Assembly: GCA_019916065.1 (NCBI GenBank)
Contig: CM034233.1
Location: forward strand, 52,197,947 to 52,261,946
DNA from: Vitellaria paradoxa
Lineage: Eukaryota > Streptophyta > Magnoliopsida > Ericales > Sapotaceae
Reading direction: 5' to 3'
Length of the DNA: 64,000 bases
The notes beneath the pieces are model-generated. The model searched no databases. It had not been told where the DNA came from and saw only the letters and a program-made list of their open reading frames with translations. Made by a program: the position numbers and the translations under genes. Shown here one piece after another: positions 32,832 through 45,900 of this stretch; within the stretch, counting starts at the first letter, position 1, and every line of letters starts with the position of its first letter.

Positions 32832-34409
32832 ATCTCTCCCTTGGGCAATTTTGTCAAAACTCAAAAAATGAAATTACAAATGAAAATCAATCTACACTAA
32901 GGCCTCAGTAAATTTGTCATCCATTCCATCAACACGTTCCAACTAATAACCTGTATGGCTGCACACTTAAACAAAATAATCAAGGCATCATGTGGAACAA
33001 ATAAAAAATTAAACATTAAATAAAACCAGAACAAAAAAATTGATAAAATATATTCTCCCCCTTAATTATCAAAAAGTTAATTGTTCTCCCCCTCCATTAA
33101 CTAACTCCTTTTCAAACATTCTCCCTACAAAAATATTCTACTCTCCCCCTTAATTGTATCTCCCCATTTTTGACATGAATTGACAAACATGAAAGTATAA
33201 TAGGTAATCTTGATCAAATCATTCCAAGTTCTATTTTCCCAAACACAAAACTAAACACAGTTCCAAAATTTTGACCATACATAAATAGTAACAAATAAGA
33301 ATTCTAAGAATCACCCTACTATTTATGTCATGTGTTGTTCACACATGTCATACCAATAGTCAAATGCCTGTGCAGTGTGTGAAATGAAGTTTAAGTGCAA
33401 CATGATTAATATTTTTCACATACTCGCATGAATTTCAAAATTGCTCCTTTGGACTGTGAATTGAATTGAGTAAGATATGCAGTGTTAGCTTTTCGACTAA
33501 ATTCTCCTCAATTTATTGTTTTCAACTAAACACCAATGTGATACTAATGTAAGATCACCATTTTTTTATTTTTCTTTTCTTTTCCTCCTTTTTCTTTTTA
33601 TTTGTTCTTGGCGGCTTTCACACACTTTATGGGTAGGCAGCCTTCTTCTTGTATTGTCAAACCCAGAGGGTGGTTATTTGGATAACCCGCACATCAATAG
33701 GCTAGCTTTCACTCTATCCCATATGGTAGCCCTTTCTATTTTTTTTTTTTATTTTGTACTCAAACACAATCAATAGTCCAGAAAGGAGAATTTATAAAAA
33801 CAATTGAGTAGTGGAAAAGATTTCTCATGATGTACTAAACTCCGTGCAATTACAATTGGCACACCACTACCATGACAAGGAACAACAAAACATAAGATTC
33901 AAGTTCATCAAGTAATTCAAATTTAAGACCATTATATAGATCAACAATTTTAATCTTGTGATTTTGATTAGTGTATGAGGTAATAGAACATCCAAGAAAA
34001 TCACAAGGAGTAACATTGCACGAAAAAAAAATTTAATTATCTCAAAAAAAATATCTAACCTACGTGATTTTCATAGAACTAGGGAAAAATAAACAATGAC
34101 GCACATCCTTGTTCATGAAAAAAAAAAAAAAATTGCCTCTACATGTCAAAGCTCACCCCTTCAAGATTCTTAGGGGTGTGGGAGATATAGAGATCACTCT
34201 TCCTAACCTAAATAGTTCTTATTTTTGGAAAAATATTTTGAGTCTTAAGATTGTTAGGTTTTGGACCAATGGGTTTTGAAAAATTTTTCTTTATGTTATT
34301 CCTCACTGGCCAAGTCATGTAAGGTCTAATGTCAAAATATGACTTCTGAAACCTCAATGGATTAAACCTATTTGACACTTAAAAATTAGATCTCAAAGAT
34401 TTCCTAGTG

Positions 34410-37400
34410 TCAACATAGGATAGGGGAAGCCCAAATAACTTGTGACAATGTGGTCTTTAACTTGTGACAATGTGGTCTTTTGTGTCCAGGTATGCCACAA
34501 TGAAAACATGTAGGAACAAACTTATGTTTCAAGTTTGGGGGCGTACCTTTAGGCTTCTGACAAAAATTTTGAAGTTGACTTTTCTTTGACACTTGCTTTG
34601 GGAAGATAGGAGACTGCTTCAATTGAGGAGGTGATTTCCCATCTTTGAGTATAGCAGACTTTGGAGACTGGAGCTTGATCACCTTGATCTTATGACTGCT
34701 TGTAGATGCATCTTCTGTGATCTTCTTCTTTTCAATATATCCAAGTCCACTTTTATCTTTTGGACTTCTTTGAATTGCCAGAATGTCATTAAGCTGGGAA
34801 GATGCAGTATTCCTTATGAGTTGCATAATTTGCAGCTTACCCTGGGCATCCTTCAATTCATTCTCTCTTTGATCCAATTTACTCTTAAAGGCTGCTATCA
34901 ACTCCTCTTGTGAACTTTTACTTGCTTCAAGTGCTTCATACTTAGATTGTAGTTCCTCAAGGGCAACCTTCAGACTGTCTCTTTCCCTTTTTAACATCTT
35001 GTAATACCCCGGACTTTGTCTTAATATGAGTATATGATTTTTGATGTATTTTGGAAGTCAAGATATATTAATTTAGTGATATGGATCATTTATGGTGTTT
35101 TGGAGTTGAGAACTTTGAAGGAAATGGGTTATGTAGTGAAAGGTGACATTTTTGCCAAGTGCTGGAAAAATGGGGGGAACCTTGGGCACCCACCTGAAAA
35201 GAGCTTGTGCGCCCAAGGTCTTGGGTGTCCACCTGAGAAGAGCTTGGGCACCCAAGGCACAGTGGTTTTGATAGATAAGTGTTTTTCTGCATTTTCCAGC
35301 CGAGCCTTACCCTATTAACACCTATACCTAGCTAGGGGTGAGGGGAGACCTGAGAATCACTGTTTGGGGGTTTAAAATATTGTTATATATATATATTTGG
35401 TTGATTTGATGCAAGAGAGAGAGAGAGAAGTGGCTTGGAAGAAGAGAGAATTCGAGTGAGAAGCAAAGGAAGAGCAAATGAAGAACAAAGGAGGAACCGA
35501 GTGGAAATTCAAAGGTAGGTCTTCCAAATCTACATAGAACTCAAATTCCTTTTGCAAAATTGAAATTAGAACCCTAAGAAACCTTCCTATGTCATTTATT
35601 TTTAGTTTGATCAAGGAGGGAGAAGATAGAGGCCATCAAAGTTTGAGGGTTTGGAAGCTCAAGACACCTTCTTGTTGATCTATCATTTACCACTTGAGGT
35701 AGGGATTTAATGCCTCATTCTTACATATGTGTTGTGTAACAAGGAGTAGATTACCATTAGAAAATCCTCTTTAAGTGTTGGTTTCATGTATGGAAGAAAA
35801 TGGGGGTTATACACATGTTTATATATATGTATAGGTTGAGAGAGTGAAAGTAGTGTTTTGATCCATAACTTGACTTGTGGTTGATGAAAACTCAAAATTT
35901 TGATTTTGTTTGAAACCTAAGAAACTTGTGTTGATGTTAGAAACTTGAAACTTGAGGTATTTTTGGATTAACTTGGTCAATTTGAGGTCCCAAGGGTGAA
36001 AAACCATGAAACTAGGAAACAGGGCATGAAACCCGAAACTTGGCCTAGGCTGTGGGCGCACGAGGGGGACACAGTCGGGCGCCCAAGCCCCTTGGGCGCA
36101 TGGCTGAGTGTCAGCTTGGGTGCCCACCAAGCCCGGGTCACTTTTCCTGACTTTGTTTAGTTTAACCTCCTACCTTAGGCTTATGAAAGTTTTGGTAACA
36201 TGTTTTTATGTAAAACTTTTACTTGATTAATTGCATGGATTTTAAAAGGGAAAATGAGCTTTAAAGGGTGATTAAAGATTGGTTATCTTAAGCTAATGGG
36301 ACTCAACTTGCAAGGGTGATTGAATGTTACTTGAATTGCATGAATTGGAAGATTACTTTGAGATTAAAGTCTTAACCAATTAGAATTGTTATTATACCTT
36401 GATGTAAACTAAACGTTGAAGTTTATGAACTTGTGATTGATTAAATAAAATGTGACTTGACAAAAGGGAACTCATGTTCATAATATTGAAAAATGTTGAA
36501 TAGTTAACGATGCTTGATCAATGTTGTTATGTGATGAATTGTGGGATGAATCGAAATGTGGAAATATGTTGTGGTCTATCATTTCCGTTGGGCATTGGCT
36601 CATAAAAGACGATACTGTGTATGCATCCATCCCCTGATGATTTGTTTGGTTGTGGTTGTGCTATGTGATGATGAATGGGTGATGATGTGAATACGTTTAC
36701 TTGCTTGAATATTATTCAAATGATAAAGTGGTGTTGAATTGTGAATGGAATTGGAGTTTGAATTGCAATGCATAAACATTAACCAAATTTTGAAATCTTA
36801 AACTTTGACATTGTTGTATGAGTATATGTTTCCACTTATTTTGGCATGGCTATGTCAACGTAATATTATGACTCTAGAAGATGCTAAAATGGTTAACCAT
36901 ACTTGAGACGCATTGCATGATTAGATTTGCATATCATATATGTTATTTTGAGACATCGTGGGCACAAGTGGACTCGTGCTCACGTCCCTACAGATTTTGA
37001 TGCAGGTACAGGCAATAACCATCAGGTGGGCTGGGGTTGGAGTAAGAGGTTATGCATGAGCCAAACCAAGCTTAGTAAAGCTCTGGCTCACCTAGTTTAA
37101 ATTTCTTTTGGAATTTGTAATATTATACACTATTAGACCTTTTCGATTTGGTTGTAATGGCCTTAAGGCCTAAGCTATGTAATTTGGGGATTAACATGTA
37201 GTTAGTGACTTGGCAACAGTCAGGGTTGACTTATGTTATTCTATCTTATGTCTCGGGCTCACTAGCTTACGTTGCGTTGCTCTGATCACGGGATTGGTCA
37301 TGTTAGTGTATGTTGTGTGTGTTTATCACTCACCCCTCGGGTCTCGTGATCCGGGGCGTGACACATCTTGTTCTGCACAGTTAGTTTCTCGTTTTGCTTA

Positions 37401-37860
37401 TGAAACTTTCTACAGTCTTGATATAGTTGTTCATAGGCATCTTCAAAATCTGTCTCTTCACCTTCACTTTCATGTTTTGATTCCGCTTCTGAAGTGTCTT
37501 CCTTTGAATTCTTGGAACTAGATGAGTTTTTAGAACTTACAGATCCTAAGCTCCTTACCATAAACACTGTGAAGTTTTCTAGGTAATCTTCTAAAGATGA
37601 TGATGTGCTTGAATCATCTGTATCATCCAGAGTAGCATTTAGAACCTTCTTCTTGTTCTTCCTGTTTCCACAATCCTAGGCTATATGACTATAACCCTGG
37701 TACTCATGGCACTTCACCTCTTTAAACCTATTCTCCTTCTTTTTGGGTTCAAAAAATTTTTCACCCTTGGATTTATCATTCTTCTTAATCTTTTCAGATT
37801 TTCCACCTTCTCTACAGGGATCCATCTAGCAAGTAATAGGATCACGTTTTTCTTTAAAAA
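34410..37860 (-). pseudogene. gag remnant, split by a solo LTR
   Basis: The upstream part (about 37860-37369) has a degraded zinc knuckle (KCHEYQGYSHIA, with Tyr where Cys is expected and a TAG stop soon after), an acidic stretch and a coiled-coil start (YQDCRKFHKQNEKL). The downstream part (34999-34410) continues the coiled coil in the same frame (LKRERDSLKVALEELQ) and ends with a second CCHC knuckle, CFHCGIPGHKRPHC. The solo LTR between them interrupts a single frame. The N-terminal part of gag is missing, because the primer site is followed almost at once by mid-gag sequence. Confidence 0.8.
35000..37363 (+). mobile_element. 2.36-kb solo LTR with perfect 5-bp duplication
   Basis: It begins TGTAATACCCCGG and ends CCGGGGCGTGACA. 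It is flanked by CATCT at 34995-34999 and 37364-37368. There is no coding region. A TA-rich TATA-like stretch at 35383-35396 followed by a GAGAGAGAGA leader suggests plus orientation. GC-rich CTTGGGCRCCC motifs cluster at 35175-35260 and 36055-36130. It shares with the solo LTR at 39949-41704 a block around GGGCACAAGTGG and TCCCTACAGA (36954-37012). It is probably a Ty3/gypsy LTR. Confidence 0.88.
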
Positions 37861-37866
37861 ATGTAC

Positions 37867-37879
37867 GGCTCTGATACCA
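37867..37879 (-). promoter_or_regulatory. Primer-binding site
   Basis: The minus strand reads TGGTATCAGAGCC two bases inside the 5' LTR. This is the usual plant LTR-element match to the 3' end of initiator methionine tRNA. Confidence 0.85.
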
Positions 37880-37881
37880 AT

Positions 37882-38966
37882 TGAAAAATTGTTAATATGC
37901 TGCTATGGATCCCAAACAATCAATCAATCAATCAACCACAATTAATCACACACACAAGAATGTAGAAGGCGAGATAAACAAAAATGAGAGAACCCACGAT
38001 GGGAAACCTCAAACAAAACTTTCACTAAAATAAACACATGTTGGTTACAAACTCAACCCCTCGATAAATTAACTCCTCGACTCTATACTCTAGTTGACAT
38101 TTGCTCGAATCCTCGATTCACTAACTCCTCTAGCGAAATCCCTTCAACTCCTCGAAGGCACAAGATTGACTCCTCAGTTGCTTTGCTGAATCCTCAGCGT
38201 GCTGAATCCACAACGATCACAAACCTCAAATTCGAACTCCTTCGGATTGAACATGAACCATGTTCGCTAAGTTGTGGAGAGAATGATCAATCTTTAAGGC
38301 TCACAATCTCATGTGTATTCTCTCAGTGTGTGTCTCTCTCTTTTCGTGTCTCTCTAAACTTGAAAATGCCAAGAGATATTTATAGACAAACCAAGGTGGC
38401 TAGGGCTATTGAAGTGGTGTGTAGCTGAAGTTCTAGCTTGACACCCTGTTAGTTTTTTGACCTTATCTTTTCACTCATAATTCTGATTGACTTGATTCTT
38501 TTTGAGTTGAAAAGAAGACTCAAAGAACTACAACTTTCATGTTTTAGCCGAAGCCTGAATCCATCGTCTTCGAGGTCAAAATCGCATTAGAAGTTGAGAA
38601 TAGAAAGCTGTCATGCTGGTACCTCGCAGGAAGGGCGCACCTACAGCCTTCCCACGGTCTTACCGCGACTCAGAGTGGCCTTCCCACTTGGCTTAATCTC
38701 TCTCGGATTTTTCCTACGGCCAAGTGCGGTCTTCCTGTGTTCTTCCTGCGTTATTCAATTCTGAACCTCTTCAGGACTTCTAGCCACTTTGGAAACTCGA
38801 TTTTCAACCTCTTCAAGAGTTCTAGCCCTTTTGGAAACTTGATTTTTTGAGACTTTTTTGAATTCTAATCGACTTAGGACTCTAGTGTCTTAGCCTACAC
38901 TAAGTCTAAAGTACATACAATTCTATTTGATCATAGATTTGCCAATTTACAATTTTAGCCTTAACA
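37882..38966 (-). repeat. 5' LTR of the 31.7-39.0 kb element
   Basis: 1085 bp, TGTTAAGG to TTTTTCA on the minus strand. Visible divergence from the 3' LTR is moderate, so the insertion is not recent. It is followed after two bases by the primer-binding site. Confidence 0.92.
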
Positions 38967-38984
38967 ATTATCACTTGTATTTGG

Positions 38985-39080
38985 TACTTTCACTATGCAC
39001 TTTTGGGACAATTTTCTAGAAGTTTAAGCTTTTAAGTAATTAGTGACTCAACATACTACTGTTATCAGAGCTTTTGGTCT
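38985..39080 (+). repeat. PBS-like repeat module
   Basis: It contains AGTTTAAGCTTTTAAGTAAT and ACTGTTATCAGAGC. The same layout occurs on the minus strand at about 31220-31150 and, in weaker form, at about 25100, 25340 and 25505. The TATCAGAGC core resembles a primer-binding site, so this may be the end of an LTR family now scattered as fragments. Confidence 0.5.
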
Positions 39081-39948
39081 AGGATGTCATAATTAAGACT
39101 TAAAATATGTGTTTATTTTTGTTATAAATTAATAGATGAGATTGATTTTAGTTTTAATTCCTTACCTCCCGGGTTAGTGTCTCATGTTCAAATCTCTAGT
39201 CTCAGGTCTGTATCCCTTGGCATCCTATTCTTCTTTTCAACAGAGAAGCTTCCTCCCTCTCTCTTTCATTTGTGTTTGCAAAATATAGTCGTAGTCATTT
39301 TGTATAAATTTTTGCTTGTGTTACAGGGGTTTTACTAGTTTGGCATCTCCTTCTTCCCTGTAGCAGTGAAGCGCATAGATACTTCCCCTCTCTCTATTTT
39401 AATTTTCAACATCATTGTCATTTCTATTTATTTTTTCTTTACAACTTGCGCTTAGAATCATGTATTAATCACTTTTAGGCTGTGGGTTTTTGTTTTTAAG
39501 CTCTCCTTGTAGCGAAAGTTAAGATGTTGTGTTGTTCATTTTTTGTTTGCTTGTTCGTTTGTTAACTATAATGAATTGATTTTGTAGATTGAGGTAGAAG
39601 AGCTCTTGTTTCACTCCCATTGATACAATGGCGTTGATTTCTTCTAATGAATGGATCCACATTTATGTAAGATCTCTATCTTTACCCTTTGTGTACCCAC
39701 TTTAGGTCATTTCTCTTTTAAGATTATTCTCTTTTAATCTGTAAGATAGCATGATTTTATTCATCAAGATACTGATAATTAATAACAAGAATGACTTTTG
39801 TCAACAAGGGTGTGTTGTTGGTGAATTTCTTTGATTGAATAAATTTTCGTTTTATAATTAAATAGGTACAAGGATTTGAAGCAAGTTCCAAAAATCTTTG
39901 AAAGAATTTCAGTTTTTCCCATTAATTCAAGCTAAATTTGTTTGTCCC
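39081..39948. other. Intergenic stretch with a possible small exon
   Basis: Mostly T-rich non-coding DNA. An ATG at 39628 opens 13 codons (MALISSNEWIHIY) ending at a good donor, TTTAT/GTAAGAT (39667). A possible acceptor AATAG ends near 39864. See the candidate broken gene entry. Confidence 0.35.
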
Positions 39949-41978
39949 TGTGATAACCCCAAATTTTATTTTTCCAATATACTTATTATTTTTTTATAAA
40001 TAATAACAATAATAATTAATTTTGTTGAATGGTTATGATTTTCCTAGGCCAAACGTGGCCTAATGGGAGATTTGGCTTAGTAGAAGATGCTTGGAAGATG
40101 AAGTTGCTGGCACATGGTCGAAAAAAAAAGGGGGGGGATAATCTTGCACATGTAAGGGACACTTGGTAGCAAAGGCTTGTAGCCTTATTTGCTTGGTGAC
40201 CAAGTATTCCATTTGACCAAAGCCACCAAATGTGGCACCCATTTTAGGGGTATGGTGGCACCCTATACCCATGAGTCACCCCCTATTCTTTAGCCCTTAT
40301 GATTACATATATGTGTATATATATGGGTGTTGTATGTGGGCTGGAAGAGCAAATCGGGAAGAGGAAAACAAAAAGGGAGAAAAAGGAAAAGAAAGAAAGA
40401 GAGAGAAAGAGAAAGAAAATAGAAAAAGAGAAAAAAATAGAGAAGGGAAGAGAAAGATTAGTACCCAACCCAAATTAATTCTCAAGTCTTCTAATTAAAT
40501 TCGTTCTCATGCGCCTACACTGTCCAATTTTGAAAAGGAGATTCGGTGCGCGTGTACGACAAATTTTCACTTTTCCAACAAATGAACGAGGTAGGGAAAT
40601 TAATGTATTATTTATACTTTTTGTAATGGTAATTTTGATACGGAAATGATTGTGAGTTTAAATTTATATTATTATTAAATTAATATTAAGTTTGATAATT
40701 GAATTTTGATGACACTAAAGTTGTGATTTGATTGATGAAAATTTCTATTCAATGCTGACATATGCTATGATATGTTGAAATATGGTGAATATATGGTTAT
40801 TGTGAAACTAACAATGAAATGGGGACATGAAATTGTGAAAGTGGATACACACTCGTGGATATTTGTTGCTAAGCGTTAACAACGTAAAGGAAAACCTAAG
40901 AAAATGTTGATTTTGGGGAAAGTGAGGATACTATATAAAAAATATGAAGGGTCAAGAGATACCCTTGGGTTGAAAGAGCTTAAACCTGCGCAGGGTCGTG
41001 TAAATCGTGCCCATGGACTAGTAATCCAAAACGACGACGGATATGGTAAAGGCTCATTGTGACCCTTGGACTCGGATCTATAACCGACGACGTAGGGGTG
41101 ATTCGCAACCCGTGCATTTACACGAACTGGCAATGGATTTGGACTACCACCGTGATTGTGGGACAGTCTTGCAGAGTATCCTTCCTCACCTTGGGAAAAG
41201 AAAATAATGAATAAAGAAAAGTTTATAAGAGAAGTGAAAGTTGTGAATTAATGTTGTCCTATTTTGCTATGTGTCGATGTATTTGATGATTTTTGTTTTT
41301 ATGTGACTCTCAAAAAGCATTACAAAAAGTATATTTCTATACATCGTGAGCACAAGTGGTTTGGTGCTCACATCCCTACAGACTATATTGCAGGTGCAGA
41401 GCTCGAAACCTAGAAGGGTCGGTATGACTATTGGAAGGTGTTGGGTAGCTTCTACGATTTAGATGTAACAAATTTTCAAGCGTGTATGCTGTTGTAGAAA
41501 TAAAAGAACCTTATATTATCTGGTTTTAACTTAAATTCGAGTGTGTGTTTTATTAATAAAATGATAATTACCAATTATCTACAGCAGTTAGAGGAGAGAA
41601 AATGGTTTTGAAAAGTACATAGTGAGACTGTAATGGATCGGGTGCATTAAAATTTTTAATTTTTAAACTCACTCCCCGGGATCTCGAAATTTTGGGGCAT
41701 GACAGTCCCCTTGGTTGGTAAGGTGATCCTTTAACTTTTTAAATTATTCTTTGGAAAAAAAAAGTCAATTTTAACAGGTAGCTTATGACTTAATTAGTTG
41801 TCACTGGGTAGGTCCAAGTTCCAATTTTAAAAACCTAGTAAACCCTTATGGATTATATTGGGTGCATCTACTTTTTGAGACTTCTTGAACAATTAGGATG
41901 GGAAGGATTCTATGCATATCTTGTATTTTATGTGGATAATAATGAATTTGGAAACGATTTCTATCTTGCCTCCATAGG
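39628..41978 (+). pseudogene. Candidate exons of an unknown host gene broken by a solo LTR
   Basis: Three pieces have non-repeat-like coding character. (1) MALISSNEWIHIY at 39628-39666, with a donor. (2) About 39865-39948, continuing past the solo LTR to a GGTTG/GTAAGG donor near 41716. (3) An open stretch at 41848-41979 (YIGCIYFLRLLEQLGW and FGNDFYLASIG, ending at ATAG/GTAAAA). Piece 2 has an in-frame stop, and I could not join the pieces in one frame. I do not recognise the family. It could be a decayed gene, a transduplicated fragment or chance. Confidence 0.3.
39949..41704 (+). mobile_element. 1.76-kb solo LTR with perfect GTCCC duplication
   Basis: It begins TGTGATAACCCC and ends GGGGCATGACA. 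It is flanked by GTCCC at 39944-39948 and 41705-41709. A TATATATATGGG element near 40316-40326 is followed by a long GA-rich leader (40347-40456). It shares the GCACAAGTGG...TCCCTACAGA block (41344-41397) with the solo LTR at 35000-37363, so the two belong to related families. Confidence 0.88.
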
Positions 41979-41979
41979 T

Positions 41980-42915
41980 AAAAAATCCTATTTATGGATT
42001 GTAATTAGAATTATTCACTATAGATATCTGATGTCTTATTAGCATGTTTAATTGTTTAGAATTTTTAGAGCTCGTCGTACTCTTCGGTTTTAGTTTTTCC
42101 ATATTTTCCTTCTTGATAATATTCTTCTATCTGTTGTAGCATATGTTTGTATAGTTAAAAACTAATTTTTTTGTTTGTCATTAATAGTAACACATGTAGG
42201 AATTATATAATGCTTTGTCTTGAATGTAAAAAATGCAATTTTGTAAGAAGTAATGTGAGAGTAGTAATAGCAGTCTCTGTTGTTTCAATATTTGCTATCT
42301 CGCACAAGACTGCTGTTTTATTTCTAAATATTGACAGAATTAGATAGAGCTCGAAAGAAGACTATAGCAAGTCCAAAATTAGTAGTAAAAGTCTAATGAA
42401 TTGGTATGTAGGCAAATCTATGTCACTAAGTTAACTATTTTTGTTACTCTAAGAAGTAATCTTAATATTATAACTTCAATGCTTAACGCAAGTAGTGGAA
42501 AAAAGATTGAGATGATAAATATACATGCATGCATGTATGTAAAGCAAGATGCTTATTGAAGGGTCAAATTAAGTGAGGCATTGTTGGTTTTAGGACATTC
42601 CAATGTACCAGTCAATGTCTGCTGTTGGATGCATTTGCATGCCATTTTATCTATTCATTTAGAAAAGGTTGGTACACATTATAAATTACAATTATGCTTT
42701 ATTTTAATGTGATTAAAGAATAGGATCAACAAGATGTAGTAGTTATGCTTCCATTTTTTTTTTAAGCAAAGAAAGTAAGAGCAAATCTTTTTTGGGGAAA
42801 TAAGGTAAAGACTCCACCAATAGATGTAGTAGCTATGCTTCAATTATTATTATTATTATTGTTGTTGTTGTTGTTGTTGTTTTCTTACACCTACTCCTTT
42901 GATGTTGATAAAAAA
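41980..42915. other. AT-rich intergenic DNA with a trinucleotide tract
   Basis: No gene seen. A compound microsatellite of ATT and GTT repeats runs from about 42846 to 42882. Confidence 0.6.
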
Positions 42916-45900
42916 TGTAAGGTTTTATAACGGCAAATCTAAACAAAATGTTAAATTAAATATGACAAGATTGGCATGTTTCTTAAATTGAAGAGAAAAG
43001 AAGATTTGAATGTTCCTAAGTCGAAAGGAACTCAAGACTTTCCAAAAGAATGAAGATATACTTCGAAGAATAATGACTAAATTAACAAGAGATCTTGAAG
43101 ATATTGAAAAGGAAACAAAGGACTTAAAGTTGAAAAAAATAAGGTAATGCACCTCGCAACCATGCCACAGGAAAAGGCGATCCTTCGACCTTTTGGTAGT
43201 ATACACCACAGGCAGGGCGCAGAGACGACGATGGTTCGAGCTATATATTATTTGGAAGATTTCGTTTCCGTTTAGGCATGTTTCTTACAAGATCCCTGTG
43301 AGAGGGTTTCCTCATTATTCTCTGGTGTTATTATTTTTGCATTGTGTGTGATTGTTTGGTTTTTCAATTGGTATCAAAGTAGGTTACTCTACATTCTTGA
43401 GTGAGATAAAATCTGAATTAGTGGATCCACTTTTTAAATCCTTAAGTGACACTGAGATTTTGAAACATGAGGACAATGATTCTGAAGATGAATTTAATAA
43501 CAATCTTCAAGAAGCATACAATAGTTTCTTTGCAGAATACTGTAGGTTGAAGAAGCAAAAAAGGCCCAACATTAAAGGGATAATATGCTGAAGAATGAGA
43601 GAGATCCTTTGAAGATTAAGAATGAAAAACTCACAGGTAAATTATTGTTTTTAGAAACTGATGAAAATTCACAATCTCAAAGTGTTGAAGAGATGAAAGT
43701 GATGATTGATGAGAAGAATAAAAAGCTTGAAGAAAAGGAGAAAATTATAGAGGGACTTCAAGCAAAACAAAACATGATGGTGAAATTCTTGAGAAGACAA
43801 ACTTTAGTTTGAATGTTTTTGACAAAATTTGGAGCAAGCAGAGGCCACATGGAGACAAATTTGGCCTTGGATACACTAAAAAGAAGACTATAGCAGCAGC
43901 ATCTACACCTCACTAAAGAGAAGACTATAGTAGCAGCATCTACACCTTCTCCAAAAGTTGTAAAGATTGTTCCAAAGCAAGTAGCACCACCAAAGAGGAG
44001 TGTTCCAACATTCAAACCACAATCATTCCCTCCTCCAAAAATGAAAGGTGCATAATTTTCTAAGCCCTAACCTTTTATACCTGTGTATCACCATTGCGGC
44101 ATCAAAGGACATATCCACACTAATTGTCACAAACTCTATAGTATTCCTTTGAATTATGTGAAAATTGTTTCCAAAAGTCAAAATCCTAGAGTTCCTATGA
44201 TAAATAGGTTTCAAGCCTTTACTGATTTCATTGTAAAACTTTTAAAAATCCATGTTAGTTTCAAAAGCCGAATAATTTGACATTTTCAAAACCTAAATAT
44301 GAAAAGTTTTCAAAGACAAAATATTCAAATTTTAATAAAAATCCAAGACACAAGAAAAATACTGTCAAGACCATTTTTTCTAAAACTTAAGCTGTTTAGA
44401 TTTGAAAATCTAATCTTTTTACAAAACCCTTGGATGACTTCCACTTTGAATCTCTTAGAATGCCTTTGAGTATTTGTGCACATTGCTAATTTTCCAAAAA
44501 TTAAAGGGATAGGAATTCATTATTTGCTTTGAAGATATTTTATAACTTCTATCTCCTTATATGCGTGTCAATCAATCAATTAAATTATTTGTAATGGATT
44601 AAAAATTTGTACTTTCATCTAAATTAAAAAGAAATGTTTTGGTAAATTTTGCTATAATTTTGATATGCTTCCTTAAATACTTGACTGGTCTTGCACATAG
44701 CTTTTCCTCCGTAGATCTTGAATTATTCCGTAGATCTTGAATTATTATTTGATGTGTTTAAAAAATGTTCAAGAGCAAATAAAAAAATAAAATATATATC
44801 TTGTCTTGAAAAGGGATATCGATAGAACCAGTGGGAAGCTCCTTAATGACTCATTGCTTGTTAAGAGAAAAGCTACCTACCCCATAAATGTGTGAAAACC
44901 GTCAGGACCTTGAAAGGGATATACAAGAAAAATTACGACTAAATAAAAAAAAAGAAAAAAATTACGGCTGGATGTAAAAAAAAAATTATTCTCAATTCAT
45001 TTGATGCATTAAATGTAATCTCTTGATCTTTCGATTTGTTTGAGAGGGGAGCATATATGTTTGATAATTCATAATCTCACATGTGCACATGCATTTTCTT
45101 TCGATGTTATGGCTTAATTCATCTCATGACATAGACTTGAAAATTTATTTAGAAAGATGAATTGTAGTTCATTTAAATTTATAAGGATTGGGTGATAGAT
45201 TTACGTATTTGGACATAGGCGAAATAACATTTTCTTTAATCTATTTAGTGAACTTCCATATCACTTTTTTTTACATGTTTATTTTATTTAATTTTTTATG
45301 CACAAAATCGATCTTATAAGAATTTTCTAGAGAGGTTTGCAGAGAAAGTGTTGGTTATTTTTGATCCATTTTCTTTTTCCTTTATTATTTTGAGAGCTTC
45401 TCAATTCATATCAAATAGGGGGAGTAGAAAATTTCAAATTTTTTGATTTTATTTTGTGGATATTTTGTGGTCCTATCAATTTGGAAAATGAACTTGGAAT
45501 TTGAACTTGAATATTATTCTATGAATGATGTTGTTTTAAAATTTTTGCCATATGATGCCTTGATGTGCTTGTTTAAGTGTTACAGATTTAGCAGATTTAT
45601 TTTGAAATTTAATTTAAATTTTGATATGAAATTATCAAGGGAGAGATTGTAAGGTTTTATAATGATAAATACATACTAAATCTTAAATTAAATATGACAA
45701 GATTGATATGTTTCCTAAATTGAAGAATAGAGAAGATTTGAATGTTTCCTATGTTGAATGGAACTTAAGAGTTTCCAAAAGAATGAAGATATACTTGGGA
45801 GAATAATGTCTAAATCAATACGGGATCTTGAAGATATTGAAAATGAAATAGAAGACTTAAAACTGAAAAAAGATAAGGCAGTGCACCTTGCTGCCAAGGC

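Larger units (their letters stand above)
31740..38966 (-). mobile_element. Copia-like LTR element lacking pol
   Basis: The element lies on the minus strand between two LTRs, 31740-32831 (3' LTR) and 37882-38966 (5' LTR). A primer-binding site TGGTATCAGAGCC (complementary to initiator tRNA-Met in plants) lies next to the 5' LTR and a polypurine tract next to the 3' LTR. The flanks GTTAT and ATTAT agree at four of five bases as a target duplication. Without the solo LTR inserted at 35000-37363, the interior is about 2.7 kb. It holds gag remnants only. No protease, integrase, RT or RNase H motif is seen, so any movement needed enzymes from elsewhere. Several CTCCCCCTT tracts (purine-rich on the minus strand) near 33057-33150 resemble extra polypurine tracts. 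Confidence 0.88.

Noticed and set aside
35034..35318. Overlapping frames on both strands near 35.1-35.3 kb
   Set aside because: They arise from the palindromic CTTGGGCGCCC motifs of a solo LTR.
40232..40498. Lys/Glu/Arg-rich frame and its Phe/Ser-rich antisense
   Set aside because: Purine tract in the leader of a solo LTR; low complexity.
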